From an uncultured bacterium (lineage in GTDB: Bacteria; Cyanobacteriota; Vampirovibrionia; Gastranaerophilales; Gastranaerophilaceae), in the NCBI GenBank assembly GCA_949298985.1, contig CASFYV010000021.1, positions 62,001 to 126,000 on the forward strand: DNA of 64,000 nt, read 5' to 3'. A program made the position numbers and the translations under genes. The notes beneath the pieces were generated by a model. The model had not been told where the DNA came from and did not search any database. It was given only the letters and a program-made list of their open reading frames with translations. Of the stretch, positions 53,659-62,739 are shown piece after piece; the first letter of the stretch is position 1; each line of letters begins with the position of its first letter.

Positions 53659-54066
53659 ATGAAACTTATAAAAACATTAAAAGATGAATATATCAATGCT
53701 AATATGCAAAGATTTATCGCCCAAGATGAAACTGTAGAGGAAGTAGAAAGCTTTTTTCTAACTCCTCTAACACAAGAAGAAACAAACCTGCCTATGAACG
53801 TATATTTAAGATGTATAAAAAACTTTAATGGTGAACCTCCATTTTTGCGTTTTCAAAATGATAGAAATTCTAGATTTAATACTAACTGGGTAAAAATCTA
53901 CCTTAACGGAAGGGTTGATAATTATGAAAACAAAGCTATTCCATTTTTAGACGTAGAAATGCACTCATTACTAGCCTGGATAGAATTAAATAAAGAAGTT
54001 ATTAGTAAACATTATTACCAGGAATATAGTTCCTGTGATATTTGTAAAAATTTAAAAAATATATGA
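53659..54066 (+). CDS. Unknown 135-aa protein under the WYL operator
   Basis: A 135-aa soluble protein. It has an early acidic helix, a PMNVYLRCIKNFNGEPPFLRFQNDRNSRFN region and WVKIYLNGRVDNYENKAIPFLDVEMH, and ends with a CDICKN cysteine pair. No known family is recognised. Its promoter holds operator 3, and it stands 47 bp upstream of the FtsZ-like gene, so the two may be co-transcribed. A role as partner or antidote is possible but unproven. Confidence 0.7.
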   Translation: MKLIKTLKDEYINANMQRFIAQDETVEEVESFFLTPLTQEETNLPMNVYLRCIKNFNGEPPFLRFQNDRNSRFNTNWVKIYLNGRVDNYENKAIPFLDVEMHSLLAWIELNKEVISKHYYQEYSSCDICKNLKNI

Positions 54067-54113
54067 AGTACAAATTATGATAGTTGTATACTAAAATAAA
54101 AAAGGAGACTAAT

Positions 54114-54701
54114 ATGAATGATACACAATTATTAATTGCCATTGGCGGTACAGGTTGTAAAATTTTATCTAAATTTGATACAGATTTAGATAAATTATAT
54201 ATTGATACAGATCCTAAAGTTGTTGAAATTTATTCAAAAAACACTTGCAAAGGAACAGGCTCTCAAATGGCTTTAAGGATTGGCGAAAAGAATTGTAGAG
54301 AAAATTCGGCATCAGGTGATGTTGCAATTGGAGAAATTAGTCTTACAGAATCCTGGGATGAAATATCTAATTATATAGAAAATTATTCTAAAATTGTAAT
54401 AGTCACATCTTTAGGGGGAGGAACATCCTGTGGTGTGACAAAAAAACTTGCTGAATTTTGTAAGCTAATTTCTAAAGATGTGGTCATAGTATCTGGATTA
54501 CCTTTTGAATTTGAAGGACAGTTAAGAAATCAAAAGGCTCTAAAAACTTGTAATAAAATCTCTTTCTTGTGTAAACTTTGTACTACTAAATATCAAGAAA
54601 ATGAAATTCCTGGGCGTAAGACTTTACAAGAAGCTTTTGATTTAGAAGATGAAAAAGTTATGCAACTTCTTGAGTCTGTTATGAAAGATTCAAGTATATA
54701 A
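54114..54701 (+). CDS. Truncated FtsZ/tubulin-like GTPase domain
   Basis: A 195-aa protein starting at ATG 54114 (AAGGAG seven bases upstream). Residues follow the FtsZ GTP-binding domain: T1-like IGGTGCK (10-16), DTD at 31-33, IGEK...SGDVAIG (57-73, the T3 loop), the tubulin signature GGGTSCG (101-107, family GGGTGTG), GLPFEFEG (128-135) and EAFDLEDE at the helix before T7. It stops there: the T7 synergy loop with its catalytic Asp residues and the C-terminal domain are missing. Eight cysteines. It could bind GTP but not complete the active site of a neighbour, so it might cap FtsZ or act alone. Close to a WYL-controlled gene and a dGTPase. Confidence 0.75.
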   Translation: MNDTQLLIAIGGTGCKILSKFDTDLDKLYIDTDPKVVEIYSKNTCKGTGSQMALRIGEKNCRENSASGDVAIGEISLTESWDEISNYIENYSKIVIVTSLGGGTSCGVTKKLAEFCKLISKDVVIVSGLPFEFEGQLRNQKALKTCNKISFLCKLCTTKYQENEIPGRKTLQEAFDLEDEKVMQLLESVMKDSSI

Positions 54702-54742
54702 AAAATAGAAAATCACTGAACTTTATTATTAAATGTTACAAA

Positions 54743-54772
54743 TTACTGTTTAAGAGCTTTTTAAGATATAAT
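54743..54772 (+). promoter_or_regulatory. Possible dgt promoter
   Basis: A perfect TATAAT (54767-54772) lies 42 bp before the dGTPase start, with TTACTG 18 bp upstream as a poor -35. Suggests the dGTPase is separately transcribed. Confidence 0.4.
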
Positions 54773-54813
54773 AAAGTCAGTCCTGCATCAATTTATGGAA
54801 AGGTGTTTGTATA

Positions 54814-56046
54814 ATGATTAATGAATTTCCAGACTTTTCTAGTGTAAAAATGGATAAAGACAATCCAAAATGGGAAATTGCAATTTCTAGAGTACACGAC
54901 TTATATCAAAAAGATTATGATCTTAGAACACCTTTTGAGCGTGATCGTCATCGTATATTGCATTCTAATGGCTATAGACGTCTAAAAAATAAAACTCAAG
55001 TTTTTTTTGCTCCTCATAATGATCATATTTGTACAAGAATAGAACATGTTACGCATGTAGCATCAGTTGCAGAAACTATTGCAAAATTATTAAAGCTAAA
55101 TTTGGATTTAGTAGAGGCAATTGCTATTGGGCACGATATAGGACACGCACCTTTTGGACATGAAGGTGAAAATATTTTAAGAAAAATTGCTAAAAAACAT
55201 AACTTAAAATCTTTTTGGCATGAAGGAAACAGTTTACATTTTATTGATGATATAGAAACACTAACTGATTATGAAGGGTATCAACAAAATCTTAATTTAA
55301 CGTATGCAGTAAGAGATGGGATTGTATGTCACTGTGGGGAAGTGGACGATAGAATTTTAAAACCTAGAGAAGACGCTTCTGACTTAAAATCGGTTTCAAA
55401 AGGTGGTAAAATCGGTGCTTTTACTTATGAAGGTTGTGTTGTAAAAATAGCAGATAAAATTGGTTACATTGGAAGAGATATCGAAGATGCTTTCTCTTAT
55501 GGAATATTAGAAGACAAGCAGCTTCAAGAACTTGAAGACATCATTGGACAGACTTATCCTGATATTAAAATGACAGAAATTAATACTACAGTTCTAATAC
55601 ACAAATTTATAGTAGATTTATGTACAAATTCTTCTCCTGATGTTGGTTTATGTTTCTCTGATGATTGTTTTAATGTTATGAAATTGATAAAAAATTTCAA
55701 TTATAAAAATATTTATCGTCATGAAAGACTTGAGCCATTTAAAAAATATGCAAATTTAGTTATTAATACGATTTTCGACAAATTATTATATTATAACAAG
55801 GAAGAGCTTCAAAAAACTCTTGAAAAAGAGCGTAAAATTTATCCTTGTCTAATAAGTAATTTTGAAGAATGGTTAGTAAAGTATTCAAATTACAATTTAC
55901 AAGAACGTGCAAATTTAAAACTCAAAAATAGTTTAATATACGATATTAATAGTAATGAAGATTATCAGAATGCTATTATTGATTTTATTTCTGGGATGAG
56001 CGACAATTTTGCAATCACAATTTTTAATGAAATAATTAGTTTTTAG
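54814..56046 (+). CDS. dgt: Deoxyguanosinetriphosphate triphosphohydrolase-like HD protein
   Basis: A 410-aa HD-domain protein: YRRLKNKTQVF, RIEHVTHVASVAETIA (H), IGHDIGHAPFGHEGE (HD) and later CVVKIADKIGYIGRD (D), the dGTPase pattern. It splits dGTP or dNTPs to the nucleoside and triphosphate. Some relatives are antiphage effectors, others are housekeeping; sequence alone does not decide. AAAGGTG upstream. It ends 9 bp before the helicase gene. Confidence 0.88.
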   Translation: MINEFPDFSSVKMDKDNPKWEIAISRVHDLYQKDYDLRTPFERDRHRILHSNGYRRLKNKTQVFFAPHNDHICTRIEHVTHVASVAETIAKLLKLNLDLVEAIAIGHDIGHAPFGHEGENILRKIAKKHNLKSFWHEGNSLHFIDDIETLTDYEGYQQNLNLTYAVRDGIVCHCGEVDDRILKPREDASDLKSVSKGGKIGAFTYEGCVVKIADKIGYIGRDIEDAFSYGILEDKQLQELEDIIGQTYPDIKMTEINTTVLIHKFIVDLCTNSSPDVGLCFSDDCFNVMKLIKNFNYKNIYRHERLEPFKKYANLVINTIFDKLLYYNKEELQKTLEKERKIYPCLISNFEEWLVKYSNYNLQERANLKLKNSLIYDINSNEDYQNAIIDFISGMSDNFAITIFNEIISF

Positions 56047-56055
56047 GAGTTTTAA

Positions 56056-59000
56056 ATGCAAAAATTAGATGATATAAAACCAAATACAAAGCAACAAGAA
56101 TGCATTGATAATATAGATGGAAAGTTTTTAGTTTTAGCCGGACCTGGAACAGGAAAAACATTTACAGTAGTTCAACGAATTAAGTCAATGATAGAAAGAG
56201 GAATTGATGCTTCAAAGATTCTTTGTTTAACTTTTACAGATGCAGCTGCCAATGAAATGAAAATACGTTTGGAAAAAGAATTGGATAAACAATCTGTTGA
56301 TGTAAATATTTATACATATCACAGTTTTTGTTGCAACTTAATAGATGAATATACTGAAGAATTTGAACTGCCACATAGTTATAAAATTATGAATGATGCA
56401 GCATCAAGAGCATTTATAAAAGAATGTATAAATGAAATTAACCCAAAAGAGTTTAGAACAGGGAAAAATGATCCATATTATTACATTGATACAATTAAAC
56501 GAAGAATAGAAGAAATAAAAAAACATCGCCTTAATAAAGAACAATTCTTTGAGAATATTAAAACCAATCCCGACTGGGAACCAGAACTATATAGATTAAA
56601 AAATGAACTTGAAACAAAATTAAAAAAAGGTGAGACAAGAGTAAAAACTCTTGTTGATAATATTGAAAACCAAGCTAAAAAAATAGAACAAGCTCGTGAA
56701 CTTTGGTCTTTTTATGAGCTATATCAGACAAAAATGGAAGAGAATCATTATCTTGATTACAACGATATGATAAATTCTGTATTGAATAAATTTGAGACAT
56801 CTCCTTCATTTTTAGATAAAGTTGCAAATAAATATGAATACCTGTTAGTAGATGAATATCAAGATACAAATAGTTCACAAAATTCTATTGTTTTTAATCT
56901 TACACACGCTTTAAAAAGTGAAAATGTTTTTGTGGTAGGAGATGATGATCAGATTATTTATACTTTTCAAGGAGCCAAATTAGATACTATAGAAAAATTT
57001 TTAGAGGAATTTCCAGATACAAAAGTTATTTGTTTAGAAGAAAATATGCGTTCTACGCAAAATATTCTCGATGTCGCAAGAATGGTAGCAAAACAGGATT
57101 CCAAGAGGATTGAAGATAATCCAAAGTTTGCAAATTATCATATTAACAAAAAACTTGTTTCTAAAAACGAAAAATTACAGAATAAGAATTCAAGGGTTCG
57201 TTGTTATAAATATGTTGATCTTATGCAAGAATATACTGAAATCGTTAATGAAATTGAAAAAATTATATCTTCTGATGATTGTCCAATTGATGAGGATGGG
57301 AACAAAAAACTTTCAGAAATTGCAATTTTAACTCGAACTAATGGAGAGTTAGATACTTTTGCAGAGATGCTTAAGGCACGAAACATACCATATGAGTTAA
57401 AGGATGGAAAGAATATTTTTAAAATAAAAGGAGTAAATATTCTTTATTATTATATGCAAATGTTAGTAAATCCGGAATTGCATTCTTATAGAGTGTTTCA
57501 ACTTTTACTGGCTCAACCTTTTGCAATTAATCCTAAAGATTATCAAAAATTATACGAGAATATTTCCAAACAAAAAACTTTCATTGATGTTATAAGAACG
57601 ATTCCTCGTGAAGAGTTTATAGAAGCAGATAAAATTGATAAATTTATAAAAACATATGATTATTTATCAGTATACAAAACAAAAGAAAATATTAAAAATA
57701 CGGTATTAGAAATTGGTGCAAAAACAGGTATATTCAATTATTACTTAAATACAGAACTTAATCGTTCTGAAAATATTATGGGGTTAAAACGAATAGTTGA
57801 TGAAGCCGCAAGTTATTCAGAGATTTACCGTGCAGGATGCTTAGAGGAATTTGTAGAATATTTAAAAGTTTTATCTGATGATGAAATAGAAATTTTAACA
57901 GAAAAAGCACCTGTTCCAATGAATGCAATTCAATTATGTACGTATTATTCATCTAAGGGAAGAGAATTCGAATATGTTTATATGCCTACACTAAATGCTC
58001 ACAAATGGGAAAGTGATAGAGGTTCAATGAAGCCTGAAATACCAGTAAATATTACTGAATACAAGAATAAAGCCGAATTAGATGAACTAAAGCTTTCTGA
58101 TAGAATAAAAGTAATGTATGTCGGTATGACAAGAGCCAAGCATAAATTGAGACTCTCATATGTACAAACTGTCAATGGGAAAGGAAAAAATTTAAGCAAA
58201 TTTCTTGCGAATATTCAAAATGTTTTTGAAACAGAAGATGAGCCTTTTATTTATACAGAACCAAATTTTTATTATGTAGCTAAACAAGCTCTTGTTAAAC
58301 GAGACTATGATTATAGAAAAGATTTTTGTGCTCTTGTTGATACAAAACTTGCAAATAGATCTTTTTCTCCAACCGCAATTAACACATATTTAAAATGTCC
58401 ACGTGAATATCTATATAACAACATACTTGAATTTAGTGGAAAAGACGGAAATCCTGATAATCTAAGCTATGGTTCAGCAATACATAAAGCGTGCGAAGAT
58501 TTAATTAGTTATGCAAAAAGTAAAGGAGAATATCCATCAAAAGAAAGATTTATACAGATATTTAAAGACAAATTAAGCAAGCTTCCAATATCAAGTTACA
58601 AACAAAGAGCTAATATAGAAGTTCGTGGTGAAAAAGCCCTTTCAGATTATTACCATCAGATTATTTCTACCCCAATTTCAAATTTATATGAGGTAGAAAA
58701 GGCTTTATCTTTTGAATTAGGTGGCATAAAGTTTTATGGAATTATTGATCGTATCGATAAAAATGAGGATGGTAGCTATAATATTTATGATTATAAAACA
58801 GGTAATGCTAAAAAAGGTGTAGAATTAGGTGGTGAGCACGAAGATTATTACAACCAAATTGCTTTATATAAATATTTCTTTGAAAAATCCACAGGTAAAA
58901 ATGTTAAAGCTACAACATTGATTTATCCAGAAGATTATACAAAAAATTTAGAGCTTAATTTAACATCCGAAGATTGCGAGATTGTTGTTAAAAATTTCAA

Positions 59001-59106
59001 AGATGCGATAGCATCAATACGAAAATATAATTTTGAACCTACATATAATAAAGAAATATGTAAATATTGTAGTTACAAAGATTTTTGTGAGATGGAAATT
59101 ATTTAA
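56056..59106 (+). CDS. UvrD-type helicase fused to a RecB-like FeS nuclease
   Basis: A 1016-aa SF1 helicase-nuclease. Walker A GPGTGKT (29-35), LLVDEYQDTN (Walker B, about 266), VVGDDDQIIYTFQGA, and motif VI YVGMTRAKHKL (about 689). The C-terminal domain is a PD-(D/E)XK nuclease: GSAIHKA, GIIDRID and D912-Y-K914. Cysteines C781, C1002, C1005 and C1011 fit the AddB/Cas4-type 4Fe-4S. It joins an AddA-like helicase and nuclease in one chain. Adjacent to dgt; likely end-processing or defence. AGGAG precedes ATG. Confidence 0.9.
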   Translation: MQKLDDIKPNTKQQECIDNIDGKFLVLAGPGTGKTFTVVQRIKSMIERGIDASKILCLTFTDAAANEMKIRLEKELDKQSVDVNIYTYHSFCCNLIDEYTEEFELPHSYKIMNDAASRAFIKECINEINPKEFRTGKNDPYYYIDTIKRRIEEIKKHRLNKEQFFENIKTNPDWEPELYRLKNELETKLKKGETRVKTLVDNIENQAKKIEQARELWSFYELYQTKMEENHYLDYNDMINSVLNKFETSPSFLDKVANKYEYLLVDEYQDTNSSQNSIVFNLTHALKSENVFVVGDDDQIIYTFQGAKLDTIEKFLEEFPDTKVICLEENMRSTQNILDVARMVAKQDSKRIEDNPKFANYHINKKLVSKNEKLQNKNSRVRCYKYVDLMQEYTEIVNEIEKIISSDDCPIDEDGNKKLSEIAILTRTNGELDTFAEMLKARNIPYELKDGKNIFKIKGVNILYYYMQMLVNPELHSYRVFQLLLAQPFAINPKDYQKLYENISKQKTFIDVIRTIPREEFIEADKIDKFIKTYDYLSVYKTKENIKNTVLEIGAKTGIFNYYLNTELNRSENIMGLKRIVDEAASYSEIYRAGCLEEFVEYLKVLSDDEIEILTEKAPVPMNAIQLCTYYSSKGREFEYVYMPTLNAHKWESDRGSMKPEIPVNITEYKNKAELDELKLSDRIKVMYVGMTRAKHKLRLSYVQTVNGKGKNLSKFLANIQNVFETEDEPFIYTEPNFYYVAKQALVKRDYDYRKDFCALVDTKLANRSFSPTAINTYLKCPREYLYNNILEFSGKDGNPDNLSYGSAIHKACEDLISYAKSKGEYPSKERFIQIFKDKLSKLPISSYKQRANIEVRGEKALSDYYHQIISTPISNLYEVEKALSFELGGIKFYGIIDRIDKNEDGSYNIYDYKTGNAKKGVELGGEHEDYYNQIALYKYFFEKSTGKNVKATTLIYPEDYTKNLELNLTSEDCEIVVKNFKDAIASIRKYNFEPTYNKEICKYCSYKDFCEMEII

Positions 59107-59217
59107 AAATTATTTTTAAATGTATTGCTAAAACACTTATATTTTAGTTTTATCGAACTTTTTGAGAGGTTTATTTGTGATATTATAAATATGATGTTAA
59201 TTAATCTAGGAGTTTTT

Positions 59218-60729
59218 ATGGCTGGCAAGGGTAGTGTAAAACTTGGATTTGAAAAGCAAATATGGGATGCAGCGTGTGTACTTTGGGGACACATACCTGC
59301 AGCTGAATATAGAAAAGTCATTATTGGTTTAATCTTTTTAAGGTATATTTCTGCAGCATTTGAGAAAAGATATAATGAACTTTTAGCCGAAGGTGATGGA
59401 TTTGAAAATGACAAAGATGCTTATACAATGGAAAACATTTTCTATGTTCCAGAGTCTGCTCGATGGTCAACTATTGCAGCTGCCGCTCATACTCCTGAAA
59501 TTGGCAAAGTAATTGATGATGCAATGCGAGCTATTGAAGCTGAAAACAAAGCACTCAAAAATGTTTTGCCTAAAAACTATGCAAGTCCGGATTTGGATAA
59601 AAGAGTTTTAGGTGAAGTTGTTGATTTGTTTACAAATAATATAAAAATGGAAGATATAGGGACTGACAATGATTTACTAGGTCGAACCTATGAATACTGT
59701 ATAGCACAATTTGCAGCCTATGAAGGTACAAAAGGTGGTGAATTTTATACCCCATCTAGCGTTGTAAGAACGATTGTTGAAATTCTAAAACCTTACGAAA
59801 ACTGTAGAGTTTATGACCCTTGCTGCGGCTCAGGAGGTATGTTTGTACAATCTGTAAAATTCTTGCAAGCACATAGTGGAAATAGAAATAAAATTTCTGT
59901 ATATGGCCAAGAATCCAATGCTGATACTTGGAAAATGGCAAAAATGAATATGGCAATTCGTAGTATTGATGCAGATTTTGGACCATATCAAGCTGATACA
60001 TTTTTTAATGACTTACACCCAAGCCTAAAAGCAGATTTTATTATGGCAAACCCTCCATTTAACCTTTCTAACTGGGGGCAAGACAAACTTCAAGATGATG
60101 CTAGATGGAAATATGGCTTACCACCTAGTGGAAATGCTAACTATGCTTGGATTCAACACATGATTTATCACTTAGCACCAAATGGGAAAATAGGTTTGGT
60201 CTTAGCTAATGGTGCTTTATCTACTCAAACAAGTGGTGAAGGTGAAATCAGGAAACGAATTATTGAAGATGATTTGATTGAAGGTATCGTTGCGATGCCG
60301 ACACAACTTTTCTATAGCGTAACAATACCTGTAACCTTGTGGTTTATATCAAGAAACAAAAAACAAAAAGGTAAAACTCTTTTCATAGATGCTCGTAAAA
60401 TGGGTTATATGGAAGATAGAAAACACAGAAACTTGTCTGATGAGGATATCAAAAAACTTGCAGATACTTTTACAGCTTTCCAAGAAGGAATATTGGAAGA
60501 TAAAAAAGGTTTTTGTGCAGTAGTAACAACAGAAGATATCAAAAAACAAGATTATATCCTAACCCCTGGCCGTTATGTCGGGATAGAAGAGCAAGAGGAT
60601 GATGGCGAACCGCTTGAGGATAAAATGAAACGTTTGACATCAGAATTAGCTGAAATGTTTGCACAATCAAATACTTTGCAGGATGAAATCAAAAAGAACC
60701 TTGCAAGCATAGGCTTTGAGGTGGGGTAA
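59218..60729 (+). CDS. hsdM: Type I restriction-modification methyltransferase HsdM
   Basis: A 503-aa N6-adenine methyltransferase subunit. N-terminal helical domain, then SAM motif VYDPCCGSGGMF (about 198) and catalytic FIMANPPFNLSNWG (NPPF, about 278). ATG 59218 (MAGKGSVKLGF) has TAGGAG upstream; the longer frame from 59125 adds unlike residues. It opens an operon that contains hsdS and hsdR and starts directly before the HEPN-like gene. Confidence 0.96.
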   Translation: MAGKGSVKLGFEKQIWDAACVLWGHIPAAEYRKVIIGLIFLRYISAAFEKRYNELLAEGDGFENDKDAYTMENIFYVPESARWSTIAAAAHTPEIGKVIDDAMRAIEAENKALKNVLPKNYASPDLDKRVLGEVVDLFTNNIKMEDIGTDNDLLGRTYEYCIAQFAAYEGTKGGEFYTPSSVVRTIVEILKPYENCRVYDPCCGSGGMFVQSVKFLQAHSGNRNKISVYGQESNADTWKMAKMNMAIRSIDADFGPYQADTFFNDLHPSLKADFIMANPPFNLSNWGQDKLQDDARWKYGLPPSGNANYAWIQHMIYHLAPNGKIGLVLANGALSTQTSGEGEIRKRIIEDDLIEGIVAMPTQLFYSVTIPVTLWFISRNKKQKGKTLFIDARKMGYMEDRKHRNLSDEDIKKLADTFTAFQEGILEDKKGFCAVVTTEDIKKQDYILTPGRYVGIEEQEDDGEPLEDKMKRLTSELAEMFAQSNTLQDEIKKNLASIGFEVG

Positions 60730-61569
60730 ATGGCAATATCTGAACAAGAATTAGAGATATATCGTAAAACAGTTAGCGTAGAACGGCTAAAGTCATTTAG
60801 CGTTCATAATAAAAATGTTGTTACATTAAAAAATTTAAAAGAATATTATATTGCCAATATTATGATATCTCAAGCTTTTTACCCAATATTATCAACTATT
60901 GAAATTACTTTAAGAAATGCAATAGATACTACATTCAAAAACTTACTTGGCGAAAATTGGCTTGAGCAAGAATATCTGAATAATAATATTTTGCATCAAC
61001 AAGATTATAACAAATTTAAAATATCTTATGAAAAAATTCAGGATAAATATAAAGATAAATATACACCTGGTAAAGTAATAGCAGAATTACATTTTGGCTT
61101 TTGGACAACACTATGTTCAAAACGATATAATGCCAGAATTTGGACAAAAAAAGGTTTTTTTAAAGGTGTTTTTAAAAATTATCCAAAATCTAAACAACAA
61201 CAAATACATGATATTGCTGTTAAACTTAATAAAATTAGAAATTTTAGAAATAGAATATTTCATTACGAACCAATAATAAGAGATGATTATGATATAAAAT
61301 GCATGTATCTTTTAATTGAAGAAGTTTTAAATTATCTACCAAAAGATAATTTAGAAATAATAAAAAAGACTTCAGAATTTAAAAAAGTATATAATAAACT
61401 AAATAAGCGTTTTAAAAGCAAAAAATCTAGAGCACTGTATGCAGAATGCATAGGAAGAAACTCTAGATTGTACACACATATTATATCAAAAATATTTGAT
61501 TTTGTCAATACAAAAATCAAAGGCAAAACAGTCGCAAATCCAGTCAAGGAGGGTGGAGATGACCTCTAA
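60730..61569 (+). CDS. HEPN/Abi-like protein inside the type I R-M operon
   Basis: A 279-aa protein beginning directly after hsdM and overlapping hsdS by 11 bp. The HEPN-type RNase motif is R173-N-R-I-F-H178 (RNRIFHYEP). The early FYPILSTIEITLRNAIDTTF and FGFWTTLCSK segments are typical of Abi_2-like abortive-infection proteins. No membrane segments. It is probably an RNA nuclease held in check by the restriction complex, by analogy with PrrC-type guards; that is inference. Confidence 0.72.
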   Translation: MAISEQELEIYRKTVSVERLKSFSVHNKNVVTLKNLKEYYIANIMISQAFYPILSTIEITLRNAIDTTFKNLLGENWLEQEYLNNNILHQQDYNKFKISYEKIQDKYKDKYTPGKVIAELHFGFWTTLCSKRYNARIWTKKGFFKGVFKNYPKSKQQQIHDIAVKLNKIRNFRNRIFHYEPIIRDDYDIKCMYLLIEEVLNYLPKDNLEIIKKTSEFKKVYNKLNKRFKSKKSRALYAECIGRNSRLYTHIISKIFDFVNTKIKGKTVANPVKEGGDDL

Positions 61570-62737
61570 AGAGTGGAAAGATGTAAAATTAAAAGATATA
61601 ACAATATTGATTTCAAGAGGAATCACTCCTAAATATACGGATAGTGAAGGAGTTATTGTAATCAATCAAAAATGTATAAGAAATGGACAAATAAATTTAA
61701 AAGAATCTCGTTTGACTGATGATAAAACCAAAAAAATTCCTGAAAATAAATTTGTTGATAACAATGATATTTTAATATGTTCTACAGGAATTGGTACATT
61801 AGGAAGAGTTGGTTTTTTAAGAAATAAACTTAATACAAAATTAACAGTAGATTCTCATGTTTCAATTGTACGTGCAAATAAAGATTATACGAATCCAATT
61901 TTCTTAGGATATAATTTATTTTCACGACAAAGTGAGATTGAAGCAATGGCAAAGGGTAGCACTGGTCAAACTGAACTTTCCAGAATTGATCTTGGAGAAA
62001 TGAACATATCATTACCACCGCTAGAAATCCAAGAGAAGATAGCTCGTATTTTGTCGAGTTTGGATGATAAGATTGAGTTGAATAATAAGATTAATCAAAA
62101 TTTAGAACAGCAAGCAGATTTGTTATTTAATGATTTGTTTTTAGAAGATAAAGATTGTATTAAATTATCTGAAGTAATATCTACAACCTCAGGGGGAACT
62201 CCCTCAAGAAAAAATCTAAATTTTTATACTAATGGTTCTTTTTGTTGGGTTAAATCAAAAGAATTAAATGGGACATTTATTACTGAAACAGAAGAAAAAA
62301 TTAATCAATTGGCAATAGAAAAATCATCAGCTAAATTATTACCTCCATATAGTGTGTTGTTAGCTATGTATGGAGCTACTGTAGGAGAGTATGCAATAAT
62401 AAGTAAACAAATGACTTGTAATCAGGCCATTTGTGCAATTATACCAAATGAAAAATATCCTTATACGTATATTTATGAATATATTAAACTTTCAAAAGAA
62501 AGAATTAAAACTTTAGCAATTGGTTCCGCACAACAAAATATAAGTCAAGTTCTTATAAAGGATTTATTAGTCCACAAAAATATAAATAAAATTAAAGAAT
62601 ATCATTTTAAAACAAGATATTTGTTTGAATTGATTAAAAATAATCAAATAGAAAATGAAAAACTAAAACAACTACGTGACACGCTTTTGCCAAAACTCAT
62701 GTCTGGTGAAATTGATGTCGATAAAGTGGAGATATAA
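61559..62737 (+). CDS. hsdS: Type I restriction-modification specificity subunit HsdS
   Basis: A 392-aa protein with two target-recognition domains (ISRGITPKYTDSEG and later STTSGGTPSRKN), separated and followed by the conserved helical spacers (LDDKIELNNKINQNLEQQ and the C-terminal LKQLRDTLLPKLMSGEIDV). ATG 61559 has GGAGGGTGGAG upstream; the frame extends to 61496 without need. The two TRDs set a bipartite DNA target. Confidence 0.95.
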   Translation: MTSKEWKDVKLKDITILISRGITPKYTDSEGVIVINQKCIRNGQINLKESRLTDDKTKKIPENKFVDNNDILICSTGIGTLGRVGFLRNKLNTKLTVDSHVSIVRANKDYTNPIFLGYNLFSRQSEIEAMAKGSTGQTELSRIDLGEMNISLPPLEIQEKIARILSSLDDKIELNNKINQNLEQQADLLFNDLFLEDKDCIKLSEVISTTSGGTPSRKNLNFYTNGSFCWVKSKELNGTFITETEEKINQLAIEKSSAKLLPPYSVLLAMYGATVGEYAIISKQMTCNQAICAIIPNEKYPYTYIYEYIKLSKERIKTLAIGSAQQNISQVLIKDLLVHKNINKIKEYHFKTRYLFELIKNNQIENEKLKQLRDTLLPKLMSGEIDVDKVEI

Positions 62738-62739
62738 GA

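Noticed and set aside
54114..54701. The FtsZ-like gene as a frameshifted remnant of full-length ftsZ
   Set aside because: The frame ends cleanly with its own ribosome site, and the downstream 110 bp contain no FtsZ C-terminal text before the dgt promoter; decay cannot be fully excluded.
54814..56046. Calling the HD protein a proven antiphage dGTPase
   Set aside because: The sequence cannot separate a housekeeping Dgt from a defence version; reported only as dGTPase-like.
60730..61569. The nested gene as a second specificity subunit
   Set aside because: No target-recognition or spacer repeats; the R-x4-H motif and Abi-like text fit a HEPN protein instead.
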